Source: Epiperipatus broadwayi
Taxonomy: Eukaryota > Onychophora > Udeonychophora > Euonychophora > Peripatidae
Assembly: GCA_028023455.1 (NCBI GenBank)
Contig: JAQFVV010012420.1
Location: 4,220,001-4,284,000, forward strand
Length of the DNA stretch: 64,000 nucleotides
Direction of reading: 5' to 3'
Positions 33,126 to 46,047 of the stretch are shown here, one piece after another. Below the pieces are notes generated by a model. The model was not told where the DNA came from, did not search any database, and was given only the letters and a program-made list of their open reading frames with translations. Every line of letters starts with the position of its first letter. The first letter of the stretch is position 1. The translations under genes were made by a program, and so were the position numbers.

Positions 33126-35225
33126 AATTTTTTATTTATTTATTTATTTATTTGCACAGCATAGTAAAAAATATTTAGAATTTTTTTTCCTTTCTTCATC
33201 AAAGTGCATATCATATTATTTACACATTTCTTTTTTAATTTCACTTATTTCTAAAAATATTTTTTAAACATTTAACAATTAAAATTCAAACTTTTTTTGA
33301 ATCAAATGTAAAAACTGCTTTCAAAATGTTAGTGATTGATATTATCAGCTTCTTTTTTCTAGGAAAAAAAGAATTAAATAGAGCAATTAGGTTTTAAAAA
33401 AGGTCAAATTAAAAATAAGGTGCATTCATTAATTAGGCTTATTAATATACAGGTATTTACTAAACTGTTTTTTAAAATTAGATTAAACTATGTTTACCTA
33501 AATTTATTCATTGTATTGTATTTATGATTGTTTAATGTATATTCAAAATTAAATAACATTTTTTAGCTAAGTAAATCCTAAGTTTTCCTTATGCAGTAAT
33601 TAATTTTATAAAGCAAATAAATCAATCTTTTTTTAAAATCATTTTTACAATACTATATTTTATTTTTTATTCAATGAATCTTACAATTTTAGCTGACTAG
33701 CAGTCTTCTTCAGAGCTAAAATATATAACTGCAGATCACCTAAATAATATAAACATTATAACCAATTACACACAGAATTTTTTCTATATTCTGTAATGGA
33801 GAGGGCATGAATGGTTAGAAGTCTTTAACATCTATTGAGATCCCACATTAAGGGTGACCACGTATATAATGGATAGTGGTTTCTAAATGTTAGTGAAGTT
33901 ATCTAAGTATAATTAACTTAAAACACTCTTTTGAGATTGATGATGATGATGAAGCCTCCATTTAATACATGTATTAATACTTGAAACATGGAATATATTT
34001 CCTAATCATTACCACTTCTCAAAATCTCTGTACACCAGTAGTTTATTTTGAGATTTCTGGCAATGATCAAAGATTCAGGGTGCCATCTCCCCTTACAGAA
34101 GAGTTACCAATGAACACAAACAAATAAAGACTAACTTCAACTTTATAATCCATTTTATTTCTCCATAAAAATTCCAAGCAATATCTCAGTTCAGAGAATG
34201 GACTCATACACAGTTTAAATGATGGGATGGTGAGATGAATATATAAAAAAATTACGGGTTGATAATTTATAAAATCAGACAAACAACAGGTATAATTAGC
34301 TATTGTATATTTTTATTATAATAAAAATAAACTTAACAAGAGGAATTTATAAAATGAAATATAATATAAACAATATAAAGTTGTAATAAATATACACCTG
34401 GGTCTCATTTTATGTGGATTATTTTAATGCGATTTTGAAGTTATACGATTCATGTTTCTTCTTAATATCTTTTATATTTCACTATATTTATTAGATATCA
34501 AGAAATTTCAATTATTAATAACTTATTTTGACTTGAAATACTTTTTTTTTCTCAAAAATATAATCGTTATATTAGCAGCTAACATGAATATGGCCTGAAG
34601 CAGTATTTATAATAATGAGTAAATAATAATAATAATATGATTTATACTTACAAATAAAAATATCGCAATAAATATTCAAAAAATTTAAACTTTTAAAATG
34701 TATTTTGTTATATATAACAGAAATAAATAATCTTTTACATTTTTAAAATAAAAAATGAAGATTTTATAAACTAAAAATAATCTTTGTAATGATAATGTAT
34801 AATCTTTTTGTTTTGATAGCGATTTCATTTTTTTAATATAGAAACAGAAAACCATTAACACAGCATAAGATTGAAAGTGGCATAAGTTGTATATCACATC
34901 ATGAATAAAAATAAAGTGGATAACAGGTTTCTCTGGGCATAATTGCTGAGAGATTCTTGACTTCGTTTAAGGAGAAGCTACAATACTGAAATGGTAAATC
35001 TGATTCAGATTTGCTGTTTCACAGTCTGACCCACCTAATTATTTATTTTACTAACATTTGCTTTTTTTATTATTCTAAAAAAACACTTTTTAAACATTTT
35101 TAACTATCCTGAATAAATCCTAAAATTTATTTTGGATCATATAATTATACTAACATACTGTTATTCTGTTTTATTATTAAAAGAAAAAAAAATTTAAATA
35201 ATTAACTTTGAATTTTTTTTATATA

Positions 35226-35767
35226 GTTTAGACCAGTGTTCTTCAAACCCTTAGTCCATGGCCTGGTGCCAGGCCGCGGAACTTTTCTGCAGGTCCGCAT
35301 GCTAGACGGGCAGTAAAAAGTTTGTAATAATAAATAATAAGAGTTTAAACTTTTAATTAATATAGCCAGTTTTTATTTATTTTTTCATCTCATTTTTGCC
35401 CAATTAAAAAAAAAAGAAAACAACTAAAACAAAATCTAATTAATCATTCATAAATTAATATGTTTTTCTAGTTATCACGGATGTTTATGGGGGGGGGGGG
35501 GTAGAATTAAAGTTTTTATTACTTTTCTAAAAAAATTTAAAAAAAAGTTTTTTATTATATAAACTCCATATATATATAAAACTTTATCTTATATATTTAA
35601 CATTGTTGTTTTGATCAGTTATAACAATTATGCTTATCTTTAAGAAAATTTATATATAGACTTTGCCGGTCTGCGAAATCTTATCCTTATTTTTGCTAGT
35701 CCGTGGAACCTTATCCTTATTTTTACCGGTCCGCAAGTGTGAAAAGTTGAAGACCACTGGTTTAGAT
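35226..35767 (+). mobile_element. non-autonomous hAT element 1
   Basis: Inverted termini CAGTGTTCTTCAAAC (35234) and GTTGAAGACCACTG (ending 35759) bound 526 bp. An 8-bp duplication GTTTAGAC/GTTTAGAT (35226-35233, 35760-35767) fits hAT. Internal GC-rich blocks near both ends (GGCCTGGTGCCAGGCCGCGG; GGTCCGCAAGTGTG) resemble widespread non-autonomous hAT families. It holds a 12-G run near 35490 and no reading frame. Nested inside T2. Confidence 0.92.
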
Positions 35768-35769
35768 AT

Positions 35770-38555
35770 ATATGTTTGAAATGTTTTATTTTTTTCAGTA
35801 TAAGAATCCAAAATGGCTCTTTTGAAAAGATTTGTACCTCGATAAGAAGTTTAAAATAAATGTTTAAATTAAAAGCATTGATAAATTACGAAAATCCATT
35901 CACTGTGGAATATCTATTCATTAATTAGTAGAAATTCTACATTGTTATCTAAATTAAAACCTAACATAAAATTATATTGAAATATAGTGATTCTTATCAA
36001 GGTACAAACTTTCTAAAATTAGAATAAAAACAATTTCTATTGTTTTCTAAAAGATCACCTGAGGCAGCAGGAAGTAATAGATAGTGGCCTTTTTTTGAGC
36101 AGAGAGAGTGACCAGAAACCAGAACTAGACAGAGAACAGACAGAGTTGTAGAAAGCACGCTATGATGATCGAAGAGTAAAAAAGGGTAAATCACTGCCCT
36201 TTCCTTCCTGAGACCTGAAATCTTCCGTTATGTTGCTGCCAGAACCTGCCTTCAAATGCCACCAGCCATCAAGGTTTGCCCATAAACTCATACCGGGGGA
36301 CTCCAGGTAAAATGCTGAAGAGCTTAAATCCTGCCATCAAGATTTTAAAATTATTATTACAATCTAAATGTAGTTTTGTAAAGCTTAAAAAAAATGTCAA
36401 AAGTTAATGTTTATTAAGAATTTTTTTTAACTGACTCTTCTAAGCTTTTCTTTTAAATTATGTTTTCATTAACTTAAGCTCACTATAATTTTTAATATAT
36501 ATAATTAATTGAATATGAATTTATTTATTTGTTTTATATTAATTTTTAGCATGAGAGTATATCATGCTTTGATTTTTTTTTATTTTGACAAACTTCACTC
36601 GCGGGTGTCCAAAGAGCGTAGTTTGCTAAGAGAGCAAATTATGTTTCATTAGGGAAAGGGAATTTTAACAAAGAATGATTTGATTTTAAAAGTAAAGTAA
36701 GTTGATCTATTTTCACGAGTGAGGTTATGTCGAATATATATATATATGTTTCTAAGCAAATCTACCATAATTTCAAATAAATTTATTATAGATTTCTGTA
36801 ATTCACAATAGAATAAAATATGCTATGGATTTTTGACCTAGTAACAGCGCTTCTGGATAGCGTCAGTTAATTATCATGCCTTTTTTTAAGTTAGGAAAGA
36901 GGGAAGGGGGGATTTTTTTTGAGAATTAAATTCCCTTATTTCTATAAGTACGTTTTTTTGTACGTTAAATATTTATATAAAGTAGTTGTTTACGCAGGTT
37001 GATCTCTATGCAGTATTAGATCATTTTAAGGCTATATAATTATAAGTCATTCATATTTATTGATTATAAGATCTCAGGTTAATAAAGAGTGCTTAGAGTA
37101 TTATGAACAGACATAAAATGGTCATTGATTTGGTGGTCCGAAGTTAGCTTCCATTTTTCACATACACCTGTGAATCGGACAGTGTAATTGAGATAGAGTT
37201 GGTTTGTCAGCAAAATTCATAGAGGCAAATATGAGGACTCTCCGTAAGTCCTATCTCCTATCGATATATGGACACAAAATGTGGATGTATCGATTTTCCT
37301 TTTATTCTTCATTGGAATAGACATATGAGTGTCCGTAATCTGGCTCGTATTTTCTTACTTACGTTTCTTCTCTCTTTTGCATTAGTATATTTATTAACCC
37401 GATATTGTTTTGCTTTTATTTTTCCTATCTAATATGTAAGCTACAGGGAAATGATTCTACTGAAAGGATCTTTGACCTAAGTAATCGACTCTCTTGTTCG
37501 TTTGTGTAATTAGTTAAAATCGTTTGGTTTTGGCTAATTCACGTTATATAATTCTTATAGGTTTGATTTTAGTCGTAAGTCCAATTAAAGTGGCTTGCTT
37601 GCTTGATAATTAATTGATCTATTTTTTTATTATAACTGCTTACAGTTTTAAAGTTATTTATAAGCTATGCCAGCAAGGTCCACTAATGTCATAAAACATT
37701 AGTTATTGAAAATTTTTATAAAGAGAAATGAAATCAATTTTTTTATCTGCTAGTGGAGTAAGACATCAAATTAGTCTTATAATCATCTATTTAATTAAAG
37801 TTTTTTTAATAGGAATGTTTTTTTAAAATCTTATATAAAGAATTCATTCAAATAGTCATTTTTATATATGTGCGTTAGGCAGATGTTTAAACCTACCGCT
37901 ATATTACAAGCTTGTAATAAATGTGCATGGGGAATTTTGAAATCCGTGGTCATTTAAGTATAAAATAATTTTTGCTATTTTAAAAAGGAGAATAAATGTA
38001 AACAAAAGTAAAGATGTATAAACTTCACAAAATAAATTGTACAAAAATAAAGTCATCATGAACTCCTATAATGATAAAGATAATTTAAAGATTGTATTTT
38101 TTTGTTTTTAGAGCTTGAGTTAAATTAATGTAGAATGTCTAATGATTTGAAATATATATATAACTAAAACAAACTTCCAGTGTTCTCGAATCATTTTATT
38201 TACTTTTATTTTAAATAAATTTTGATTTTTAAATATACCTATCAACCAATCACCCAAGTTCTCATTTAAATATAATAGAATCGAATCTCATGCTTTAAGA
38301 CCCAGCTGCCGGCACAGTGAAAATAAAGGAATTTGATCGTATCATCGAGAAAGGCTATTGATTAGATCTTTGACCTGGGGATATAGGTAAATAGGGCAGA
38401 ATTCACAATGTACCTGATTTATCTATCTTGTACATGGTCGGACTCGAGGTACTTTACCTGTATTCAGGGGTTTGTTGGATCGATGTGTGTTTTTCGACCG
38501 GTACAATACATCACATCACATCGAATCTGATTTCTTACTAATTTACAAATGAGTA
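35770..38555. other. interior of T2, nothing recognised
   Basis: No transposase or other protein motif was identified on either strand. G+C is slightly higher than the surroundings around 36.6-37.6 and 38.28-38.52 kb, which may reflect another, unidentified insertion. Confidence 0.45.
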
Positions 38556-39450
38556 CTAGTGGTAATGATTAAAATATGTATGAAAAATGTAAAATTAAAT
38601 ACTGTAGTTAATAAAAAAAAAATAAAAAAAGTTTGTCTTGTATTGATTTTTTTCAAATATTTGAAATTTTTTATTAGTCATACTTTATTTGCTTATTTTT
38701 TTAATGTGAATTTTAAAGTAATTTTTCCTTGTTGCTTTGCTTTTATGCGAATTCTGAAAAATACAGACCCTATCCTCCATTTTCCAAGGTAAATTAAGTC
38801 TATTTTTGTGCGATTTTTTTTAATGTGGGTTTTCTGTGGAACCTATCTACCTCATAAAACGAGACCCAGGTGTATTTATAAAGTGCATACTCATTACTTT
38901 AAAGTAATATATATTAAGGCTACAACCTTAAAACTATGCACCAGAAAAATGACAGTAGGGACCTCTGCAATCTTGTGTTAAAGATTTGCAGAGGTCCCTA
39001 CTGTCGTTCTTTTAGGCACATAGTTTCAAGGTTGTAGCCTCAATATATATTAATTTAATATAAACAATAATAAATTAATCATTAAATTACTTTACCACAT
39101 AATACAGAAACATAATAAAATAAATAAATATAATAAAATATATTGTATCAATTAGTGTTTGGTACTGATATTAAAAAACAAAAAAAAAAACATAATGAAT
39201 TCTCACCAAGGTATGCAATAATATCACTCAATTAATACCCATAATTTTTGTATTATATAATACTTAACTACATAAATTAATAACTGACTTAAAAAATATA
39301 AAACTTGTGGTCTTTGTTAATCATTAACTGGAATAATATGACTCTTAACCTGCAATCACTACTATATATAAAATGGTTAACTAAAATAAGAATAAGATAA
39401 TGGTTTTTTTTTTTTTAAAAAAAAAATTGATTTGATAAGGTCAACTTCAT

Positions 39451-39843
39451 TTAAATAATGCTCATGAAATCATTTCCATTTTCCTTTCTTTTTTTAACAG
39501 TGAGATAAATAGACAGTATCATAAGCAAAATTTGAAGAAAGTTGGTGGTAAAAATATCAAATGCTGAAGAAAATGCATAATTGTTTTTTATTTTCTGGTA
39601 GAGGAAAAATTTGAATTGCAGCAATTTTATCTGGATGAGATTTAATGTCTTTAACCCTATAATGTGTCCCAAGAAAACTATTTCCTTTACAACAATTGTA
39701 TTCTTCTTTAAGTTTATTTTGATATTTTTCTCATTATATTCATGAAAGAAATATTTTAAATATTGTAAATATTCTGTCATATTTTTCAAAGTAATTGCAA
39801 TATTATCTGTATATATAATGTAACGGTATATAATATGCCACAT
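39451..39843 (-). pseudogene. Gypsy-type LTR retrotransposon RT, downstream half
   Basis: The minus-strand frame begins YIIYTDNIAITLKNMTEYLQ (pattern VVYVDDILV.SKT.EEHL.HL) and continues NLKKNTIVVKEIVFLGHIIG (pattern NP.KC.F....V.FLGH.IS). These are palm and thumb motifs of a Gypsy reverse transcriptase, with catalytic YVDD degraded to YTDN. It is the continuation of the upstream half at 41.9-42.3 kb; the intervening 2 kb is repeat R. RNase H and integrase are not recognisable further downstream. Confidence 0.85.
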
Positions 39844-39844
39844 T

Positions 39845-41905
39845 ATTTTAAAATTAAAATAAAAAGATCGTAAATAAAAATTGATTTATTAAAAAGAAAA
39901 AAACTTAACTTAAAAACTGAAAATTAAAAGTTGTTTAAAGTATATATAGATCGCACAGCTGGACAACTTTAAAAACTATTTTAAAAATAAAAGTATTTGA
40001 AAGTTTTTTTTTTAAAAAAAAAAGTAAAGATTGATATTTTTTAAAATAGAAGTAAATGATCGCTATCATGTTTAATCTTAGAAAATGGAAATGATTGGTT
40101 TTTTTTTAATTAAATGATTGTTTTCGCAAACTAGACTTTGGGCACTTAAAATCATTTAAAAGGTCAGATAAGAGAATAAAAAGAATTAGCTTGATCAATG
40201 GAAGCACCAAGCCACAGCACGGACCAAAAAAAGAGACTCTAGGATTAGTGATGTCTTGTTCATTGAATCCGAAAATTTGTGATAAGAGACTAATAAAAAT
40301 ATAAAAGCCAAAAATATTATTAAAAATTTGTTGTCTGATAGGCTGACTATTAAGCTATATATTTTGCAATGTAGGAGTCTGCAATAGGTTTAATTTCTTG
40401 ACAACCAGCTGAGGCCTCCCTATGACAGTTATGGACCAAAAGGAATAGCAAGTAGTGGCTTTGTTTTAAATGGCAAGTAGCGGCTTCATTTTAAAGGGGA
40501 CAAGCAATCTAATAAGTGATCATGAAGCTGGACTTCTAAATCTGCATAATCCAGAAAGTATAAACTTTTTTTGCTTATCTAATAGGAACTTTTTCTAAAT
40601 TTGCAATGAGTAATTGAAAATAAGAACTCTCATCTGACCTAAAGAATTCAAAATCAGTTATTAATATTTTTTTCTGCATATGTTTAATTAATCATTTCAA
40701 TTTCTTTTTTTTTTTATGTGTTAATTGACTAAATTATTTAAATGTATTAAATTTAAGTTGGGTGTAGATGGCTGCATAAATTTGTTAACGTTTAATTTTT
40801 TTTATTTGCATATTGATTAAAATATATAATATTCGGTAAATACGATACATCATGTTGAGTCTCTAAAAATGTATTTATTTGTATATCTTTAAGTTATTGG
40901 TGTCAATGCGACATCTTATGATGAATGCCATTGGGTTTATTGTAAATTTCCCTCTGCAATTCCATCAATAACTTTATATTTTAATCGTTTATGTTTATTT
41001 TAAAGGGTTTTTATTTCAGGCTATTTGTTTCATAGTTAGGTCGATGCTGGTGGAGGGATATATGGGTGTTTATATCAATGTAATGTGAAGCATGTTTAGC
41101 ATACAAGGCAATGTGCCCAAATGAATGCATGACCCAAAAATGTAGTCATTGTGTTGCAATGGATGCAGACATATTTCCTGCACCTGTGACCCTTTTTTTA
41201 GCTCTATGGATAGGGACTATAAGTCAGCAGATAGACCGCTCTCCCCCATACATAGCACTTTTTTTTATTTTATATACATAATTCCTTCGCCAGACAGATG
41301 CACATTTCTGTACTGGATGAGAATCATGTCCTTCAAATAATATCACACTGTCAGATGCACATTTCTGTCAGCGTGGTTTTATGCTAGCATCTTCATATTG
41401 CATTGGTTGTGGCTATATATCTGGAAGCAGGCGTTGGTTTGGCTATGAACTTTTAGTCTGAGATCGAACGATTGTTTTGAAAAGTTTTTTAACTGAGTAA
41501 TCTATGTAGCTTATCCATACTCAACATTCTAAAGTAAAATTTATTAAAATGTCCATCTGTGTGGATTGTTTAAAATAGTAATCTAAATTTAAAAATTAAT
41601 ATTAAAATCTAAAGATAAATTTTATTCCTCAATTTTATTTATATGTGCATTAATAAATGTTTGTGTGTTAATTACTGGCAGTGGCTTATTTCATTTTTTA
41701 AAAAATATTGATATATTTCTTTTAAGCAAGTTTTATATTAAATCTCTGAGTCTCCATGAGCTAGTGGCATGGGCTGATGGTCGGAATAAAATATATATGT
41801 AAAAGTTAAATCTTAACAGCATGTATCTGCCTACTCTATAAATTTTCCAGGTTCAAGTAGCCTGGTGGTGCCCTGTAGTGCAGATACAGTAAGACTTTAT
41901 GATCA
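39845..41905 (+). repeat. 2-kb dispersed repeat R, copy 2, inside Gypsy RT
   Basis: Reverse-complement homologue of 19470-21575 over its whole length. It interrupts the Gypsy reverse transcriptase exactly at the catalytic VVYVDD segment. Traces of that segment occur on both sides (VKNIIVIIIVRDD upstream, RYIIYTDNIAI downstream), which suggests a target duplication of roughly 20-25 bp that has since diverged. Local oddities are a doubled CAGATGCACATTTCTG (about 41296 and 41353) and a 25-bp tandem pair near 40450-40500 (GCAAGTAGTGGCTTTGTTTT / GCAAGTAGCGGCTTCATTTT). No coding frame is conserved between the copies; the ORF at 41149-41340 is not shared. Confidence 0.8.
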
Positions 41906-42310
41906 TCCCTGACTATTATAATAACAATGATATTTTTGACCTTCTCAGTCAAAACCTGATATAAACAGTCAATCATCTCTACATTGCTATTGATCATTCT
42001 GAATGGCAGCCTTTGAAATATGTATGTATGGCCTTCATGATGAAAAGTATTGTATTTTTGATTACTTGAGTGTAAAAACATCTGCCAATTACTAGCAGTT
42101 AAATTCATAGATGTAAAAATTTTCTTTCCTTTAAATGTTGTTAATAATTCATGCATAGTAGGAGGAATATCATGCTCAGAAACAGTTACACAATTTTAAA
42201 GTCTGGCACCCAGACAAATACAAACAGATCCACTCTTCTTTTTTGCTATAACTAAGGGATTCCTGCAAGATAATGCATATTTTTTATGATGCCTCATTCA
42301 ACCATTTGAC
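41905..42310 (-). pseudogene. Gypsy-type LTR retrotransposon RT, upstream half
   Basis: Minus-strand translation gives RNPLVIAKKKSGSVCICLGA (pattern NPLVVVKKKDGS.R.CLD.R), then VTVSEHDIPPTMHELLTTFK, KKIFTSMNLTASNWQMFLHS (pattern FS.LDL.SGYWQIPL) and YIFQRLPFRMINSNVEMIDC (pattern F.RLPFGL.N....F). These are fingers and palm blocks of a Gypsy reverse transcriptase. One stop lies between the first two blocks; key residues are partly changed (N for D in LDL). The frame runs on into repeat R, which makes an artificial C-terminal tail. Confidence 0.88.
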
Positions 42311-42314
42311 AAAT

Positions 42315-44990
42315 TTAACACTCAACATCTACCTTATTTTGATAAAGTGTCAGAAATGTCAGACAGAGAAAGGTAAAAAAGGTGTGGTCTATAGTCAAAA
42401 ATATACCCACCATAAAAAAACTAGCACCCCTCTTTCTAAAAAATGGCATCTACAACTTTTTATACAGTTATAAAATGTAAACTAACTTCTAAGATTCAGT
42501 TTTATACTAATTTAATATATAATATACAAAACAACTTTAAAATGAGAGTTTAACAAGCTTTAATTATATAATGCTATGATTATGATAGGTTTTATTATTG
42601 AAAGTACTTAGCTGAATAAAATATTTGTAACATGAAAAAAACCTTTTCTGCTGTTAAATGCATAAACATTTACTAAATCATTACTGAAAGGAATTGTAAT
42701 TTATTAAGTATAAAGGATGGGTACAGCCTTTAATAATTCCCAGTCACTTTGAGAATATATGTTGGAATTGACATATTAAGTCATAAAATTACTACTGTTG
42801 ATAATCAAATGCTATTTCTTGGTTGTAGTTATTTTATTAGCTAATCAAAACCATGAGATTAACATTTAAAGATCAATGTGACTGTCCTCACTAGTAGTGA
42901 AGGCTTTATCATATTACAATCATATTTTTGGATTATAGTCAGCCTATCATTCTTTATATGACCAACTTTGATTATCATGGAATCTTTACCATCCATAAAA
43001 AATATAGATTTATTAGTCACTATTAGATATCTATATCATTTTCTATGGAAATGGCTATATAAAGAATTCCTATGTTTGCTTCTGAAATTGTAAATTACTT
43101 GAATAAATTCCATATTCAGTTAAGTTTGATCTGCTAATTATTAGCAAACTACAACAATACAAGATCTACTTTTGATAGGAGAGTTACTCCATTGTTGCAT
43201 TAAAATTACATAACTATAGAAAAACAGCTTTGAATTGGTGTTATAATAAAATAAACAATGAGGAAATAAAACTAATTGTTTTACTCAACTATAAACCTTG
43301 ATAACTTTTTAAATGAATGAAAATAAAATTTTTAAGATAAATTTAAGTTATTTCAGTTTGTATTTTTTGAGATTTACAAAACATATTTTTATTTAGTGAG
43401 ATTTTAGTTCAAATCCTGGATTAAGTATTATATCTCATTCTTCAAAACCAACAAAAAGACTTTCATTTATTGTCTCAGTCACTCGCAAACGTATTTTTTT
43501 ATTTTTTAAATTAGAAGCAGTTATAAATAAAACATTTTGCCCACAATACAAAAAGACTCTTAAAAGCATGTAGATTTCTTGTAGTTCATCATTAAATACA
43601 ATCACTATTTTAACAGATGACATTAATCAGTGAATGCACTCATGAATTTTGTTATTTAGTTGTGCTTAAATTGCAATGTGCTAACAGTAATAGAAAATGC
43701 AATATTGCTTTTGTTTGCAATCTATTTACTGAATTCTGACATTAATATCAAACATAATTACCCTAATAAAAAAATCTAAAATTAATAATTAATTTTAAAA
43801 AAGTATAAAAATATAACAAGATTATATAAAACTAGATTAAAAAAATATAAAAAGTGAAAATGTAATATTTTTATTTATTGGAAGTATAAGTAATATAAAT
43901 GTGTAGAATTTTAAAAGTATTTGAAAAAGTATAAGATATATTTAAATTATTCAACTCAATTTACCAGAGTCAAACTTCTTGCTCTCATTTAATTGAAAAT
44001 AATGTCTTTAGGTAAATATATTAGTGACTACCACAATTCATTAGAGTTTAATAAAGTATATTTAGCCTAATAAAGATCTACTCTAATAAATGATTTCTGA
44101 TAATAATTAATATATTTATCTAAAGACTTGTGGTCAAACGAGAGATTATTGCCATTTGTAAATTGACTAGTGATAAATACTTAACAAAGACAATACTGCT
44201 ATGATAGTTGGATCAACTGTACTATAGTAAGAGTAATTGTTTGTATGTTTTATGTAGAGGTAAGAGTGGCAAATTCAAAAACTAAAGATTCCTCAATTGA
44301 TCTCCATCTGTGAAAAATAAACAAATTTTAAATTCTCAAATTGAACATAATAACTGCTTTTAATATTTCAATCAGAGAAATGATGAAAATATGTGCTCTG
44401 GTTAAAATATTAAAACCATCTATGTAAATATGCATACGTTCATATTATCATCTTTATTTACCTTACATGTTCATACAAGCATTAATGTAAAAATATATAA
44501 ATTATTATTACAAAAAAATCAAGTCAGATGTCACATGACTGAATTTAATAAGCTTGTATTATAAATGTTATATATAGAACTCACAAATAATAATACTATA
44601 TAGAATCAAAATAATTGTTAGAATATATTTTTTTAGAAAATAGATTTTACAGTAGAATAGGTAATAATAGAAAAATTACTGTGATGTTATTAAATCATGG
44701 AAAAGATGTAATACAAATGTGATGATTAATATACAAATGTTTGAACTGACTAGGGATGACGTGATCAATAAATATATAGTAAGAAAACCAAATTTCTTTC
44801 AAAGAAAATAGTCCTCCTAAAAAACGTATGGCTAAAATCTATATAAAATATTTTGAAAATGCATTTGTTAATCTTAATTAATGAAATTGATTCAGCTATA
44901 ATAAGTAAGATAGTCTGGCAATACCATTATGACAGAATTCAACTTTTTAAATTATTTCAAATATAGTGTATAAATATATTCTTAATGAAT
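42315..44990. other. no gene recognised
   Basis: 2.7 kb of AT-rich DNA between the Gypsy remnant and copy B of the segmental duplication. Upstream Gypsy sequence (protease, gag) or an LTR would be expected at its left end but is not legible. No other motif was seen. Confidence 0.5.
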
Positions 44991-46047
44991 CTAGATACTT
45001 ATTATTCTATAAGGTCATATTCGTAATTAACTTTCTGTTTTATTAAAAAAATATGATTAAGCCTTAATCACATTAATATTTAAATAAACCCAACTGTATC
45101 AGTGTAGTCTTTACAAAATTTAATTGACCAGTTCAAATTTATATGGATTTTAAAAATACTTAATGTTTGTAAAAAATAAATAAATAGAGAGATAATAGAT
45201 ATTCCTGAAACATAAATATTACAAGAAAACTCTTGAAATATTTTTTTTATTTCTAATATTAATATTCATCATGAAAGTCTATATGAAACAATTGCTTTTT
45301 TTCTTCTAAATAAAGATGAACTGTTTTACAATCATAATGATCAATCAACATTTATAATTTACCATTCAAATTTAAAAGTTATATTTTTTAAATATATAAT
45401 TTGTTTATCTAATTCTTATTATTACTGCAGGGAAAAAATCTGCCTTATCACTAATCTCAAGTTTCAGCACAAGAGAACAATTTTCGGAATATATTAATAA
45501 TCAATTTGTTGCATTAAAAGATAAAAATGAATACATTTGAATTATAAAAATAATCTTTTTCTTTTTTTTTTGCTTTCTATTTAATTTTTATTTTTGGCTG
45601 TACAAATGCTTCTATAAATGTTTCCATCTTCATATAACTGAAATAATTTTAAAATCTTATAAAAATAAATATACAAGAATTTTAAAAATAAATAAATATG
45701 TCTATATAACAAACAAACTAGTTTAGTCTTTTCAAATAAAATTTTTTTTCTGAATTAATTAATAGAACACACGAAATAAGAATACACATTATTTCTAATT
45801 ATAACCCTCACAATTTTTAATATATTGCTAAAATTTAAATATTGAATCTAAATATTAAATAATTATTACTTTTCATTTATAAAGAATTGAATATATAGTA
45901 TATTTTCAGTACATTGTGCATAACATATTTATCTTTTCACTCATTTTATTGAGCATAAACATTAAATAATAATAGTAATTTTAATGTCTATTAGATATGT
46001 ATTTTCAATATAGTTGATACATTATTAATAGTTACTGTATATAAAGT

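Larger units (their letters stand above)
34395..38872 (+). mobile_element. 4.5-kb pogo/Tigger-like transposon (T2)
   Basis: Termini CACCTGGGTCTC (34395) and GAGACCCAGGTG (38872) are flanked by TA on both sides (34393-34394, 38873-38874). TA duplication and these ends match T1 at 13.6 kb. Subterminal sequence from about 38560 to 38872 aligns with 13642-13900 reverse complemented. A hAT element sits inside at 35.2 kb. No transposase frame is legible, and about 36-38.5 kb does not match T1, so further nested insertions are likely. Odd internal stretches include ACTTCACTCGCGGGTG near 36593. Confidence 0.78.
34362..39069 (+). mobile_element. hairpin-tailed insertion (F2-related), split by Tigger-like element
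   Basis: A perfect 14-bp direct repeat TAATATAAACAATA (34362-34375, 39056-39069) bounds one insertion. With the Tigger-like T2 (34395-38872) removed, it has a ~50-nt leader and a hairpin with arms 38905-38970 and 38985-39052. The arms contain AAGGCTACAACCTT and GTAGGGACCTCTGCAA. Copy B keeps the empty site as TAATGTACATAATA at 48290-48303. The arm core matches family F2 at 22.3-23 kb. The Tigger-like element landed in the leader, so it is the younger insertion. Confidence 0.85.
27195..39260. repeat. segmental duplication, copy A (interrupted)
   Basis: Collinear with 44998-48490 in four blocks: 27195-28120, 28244-28792, 33113-34375 and 39056-39260. Together they make about 2.5-3 kb of shared, non-coding AT-rich sequence. 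Landmarks include TTAATTGACCAG, CTGCAG followed by AAAAAATCTGCCTTATCACT, GTTTCAGCACAAGAG, GCATAGTAAAAAATATTTAG, ATATATAACTGCAGATCA and TTAATACCCATAAT. Copy A has gained a SINE, a ~110-bp insert at 28.27-28.38 kb, an F1 palindrome, a 4.3-kb insert, a hairpin insert and, within that, a Tigger-like element carrying a hAT. Confidence 0.9.

Noticed and set aside
41149-41340. Cys-rich 63-residue ORF as a secreted peptide
   Set aside because: It lies within repeat R and the frame is not kept in the other copy.
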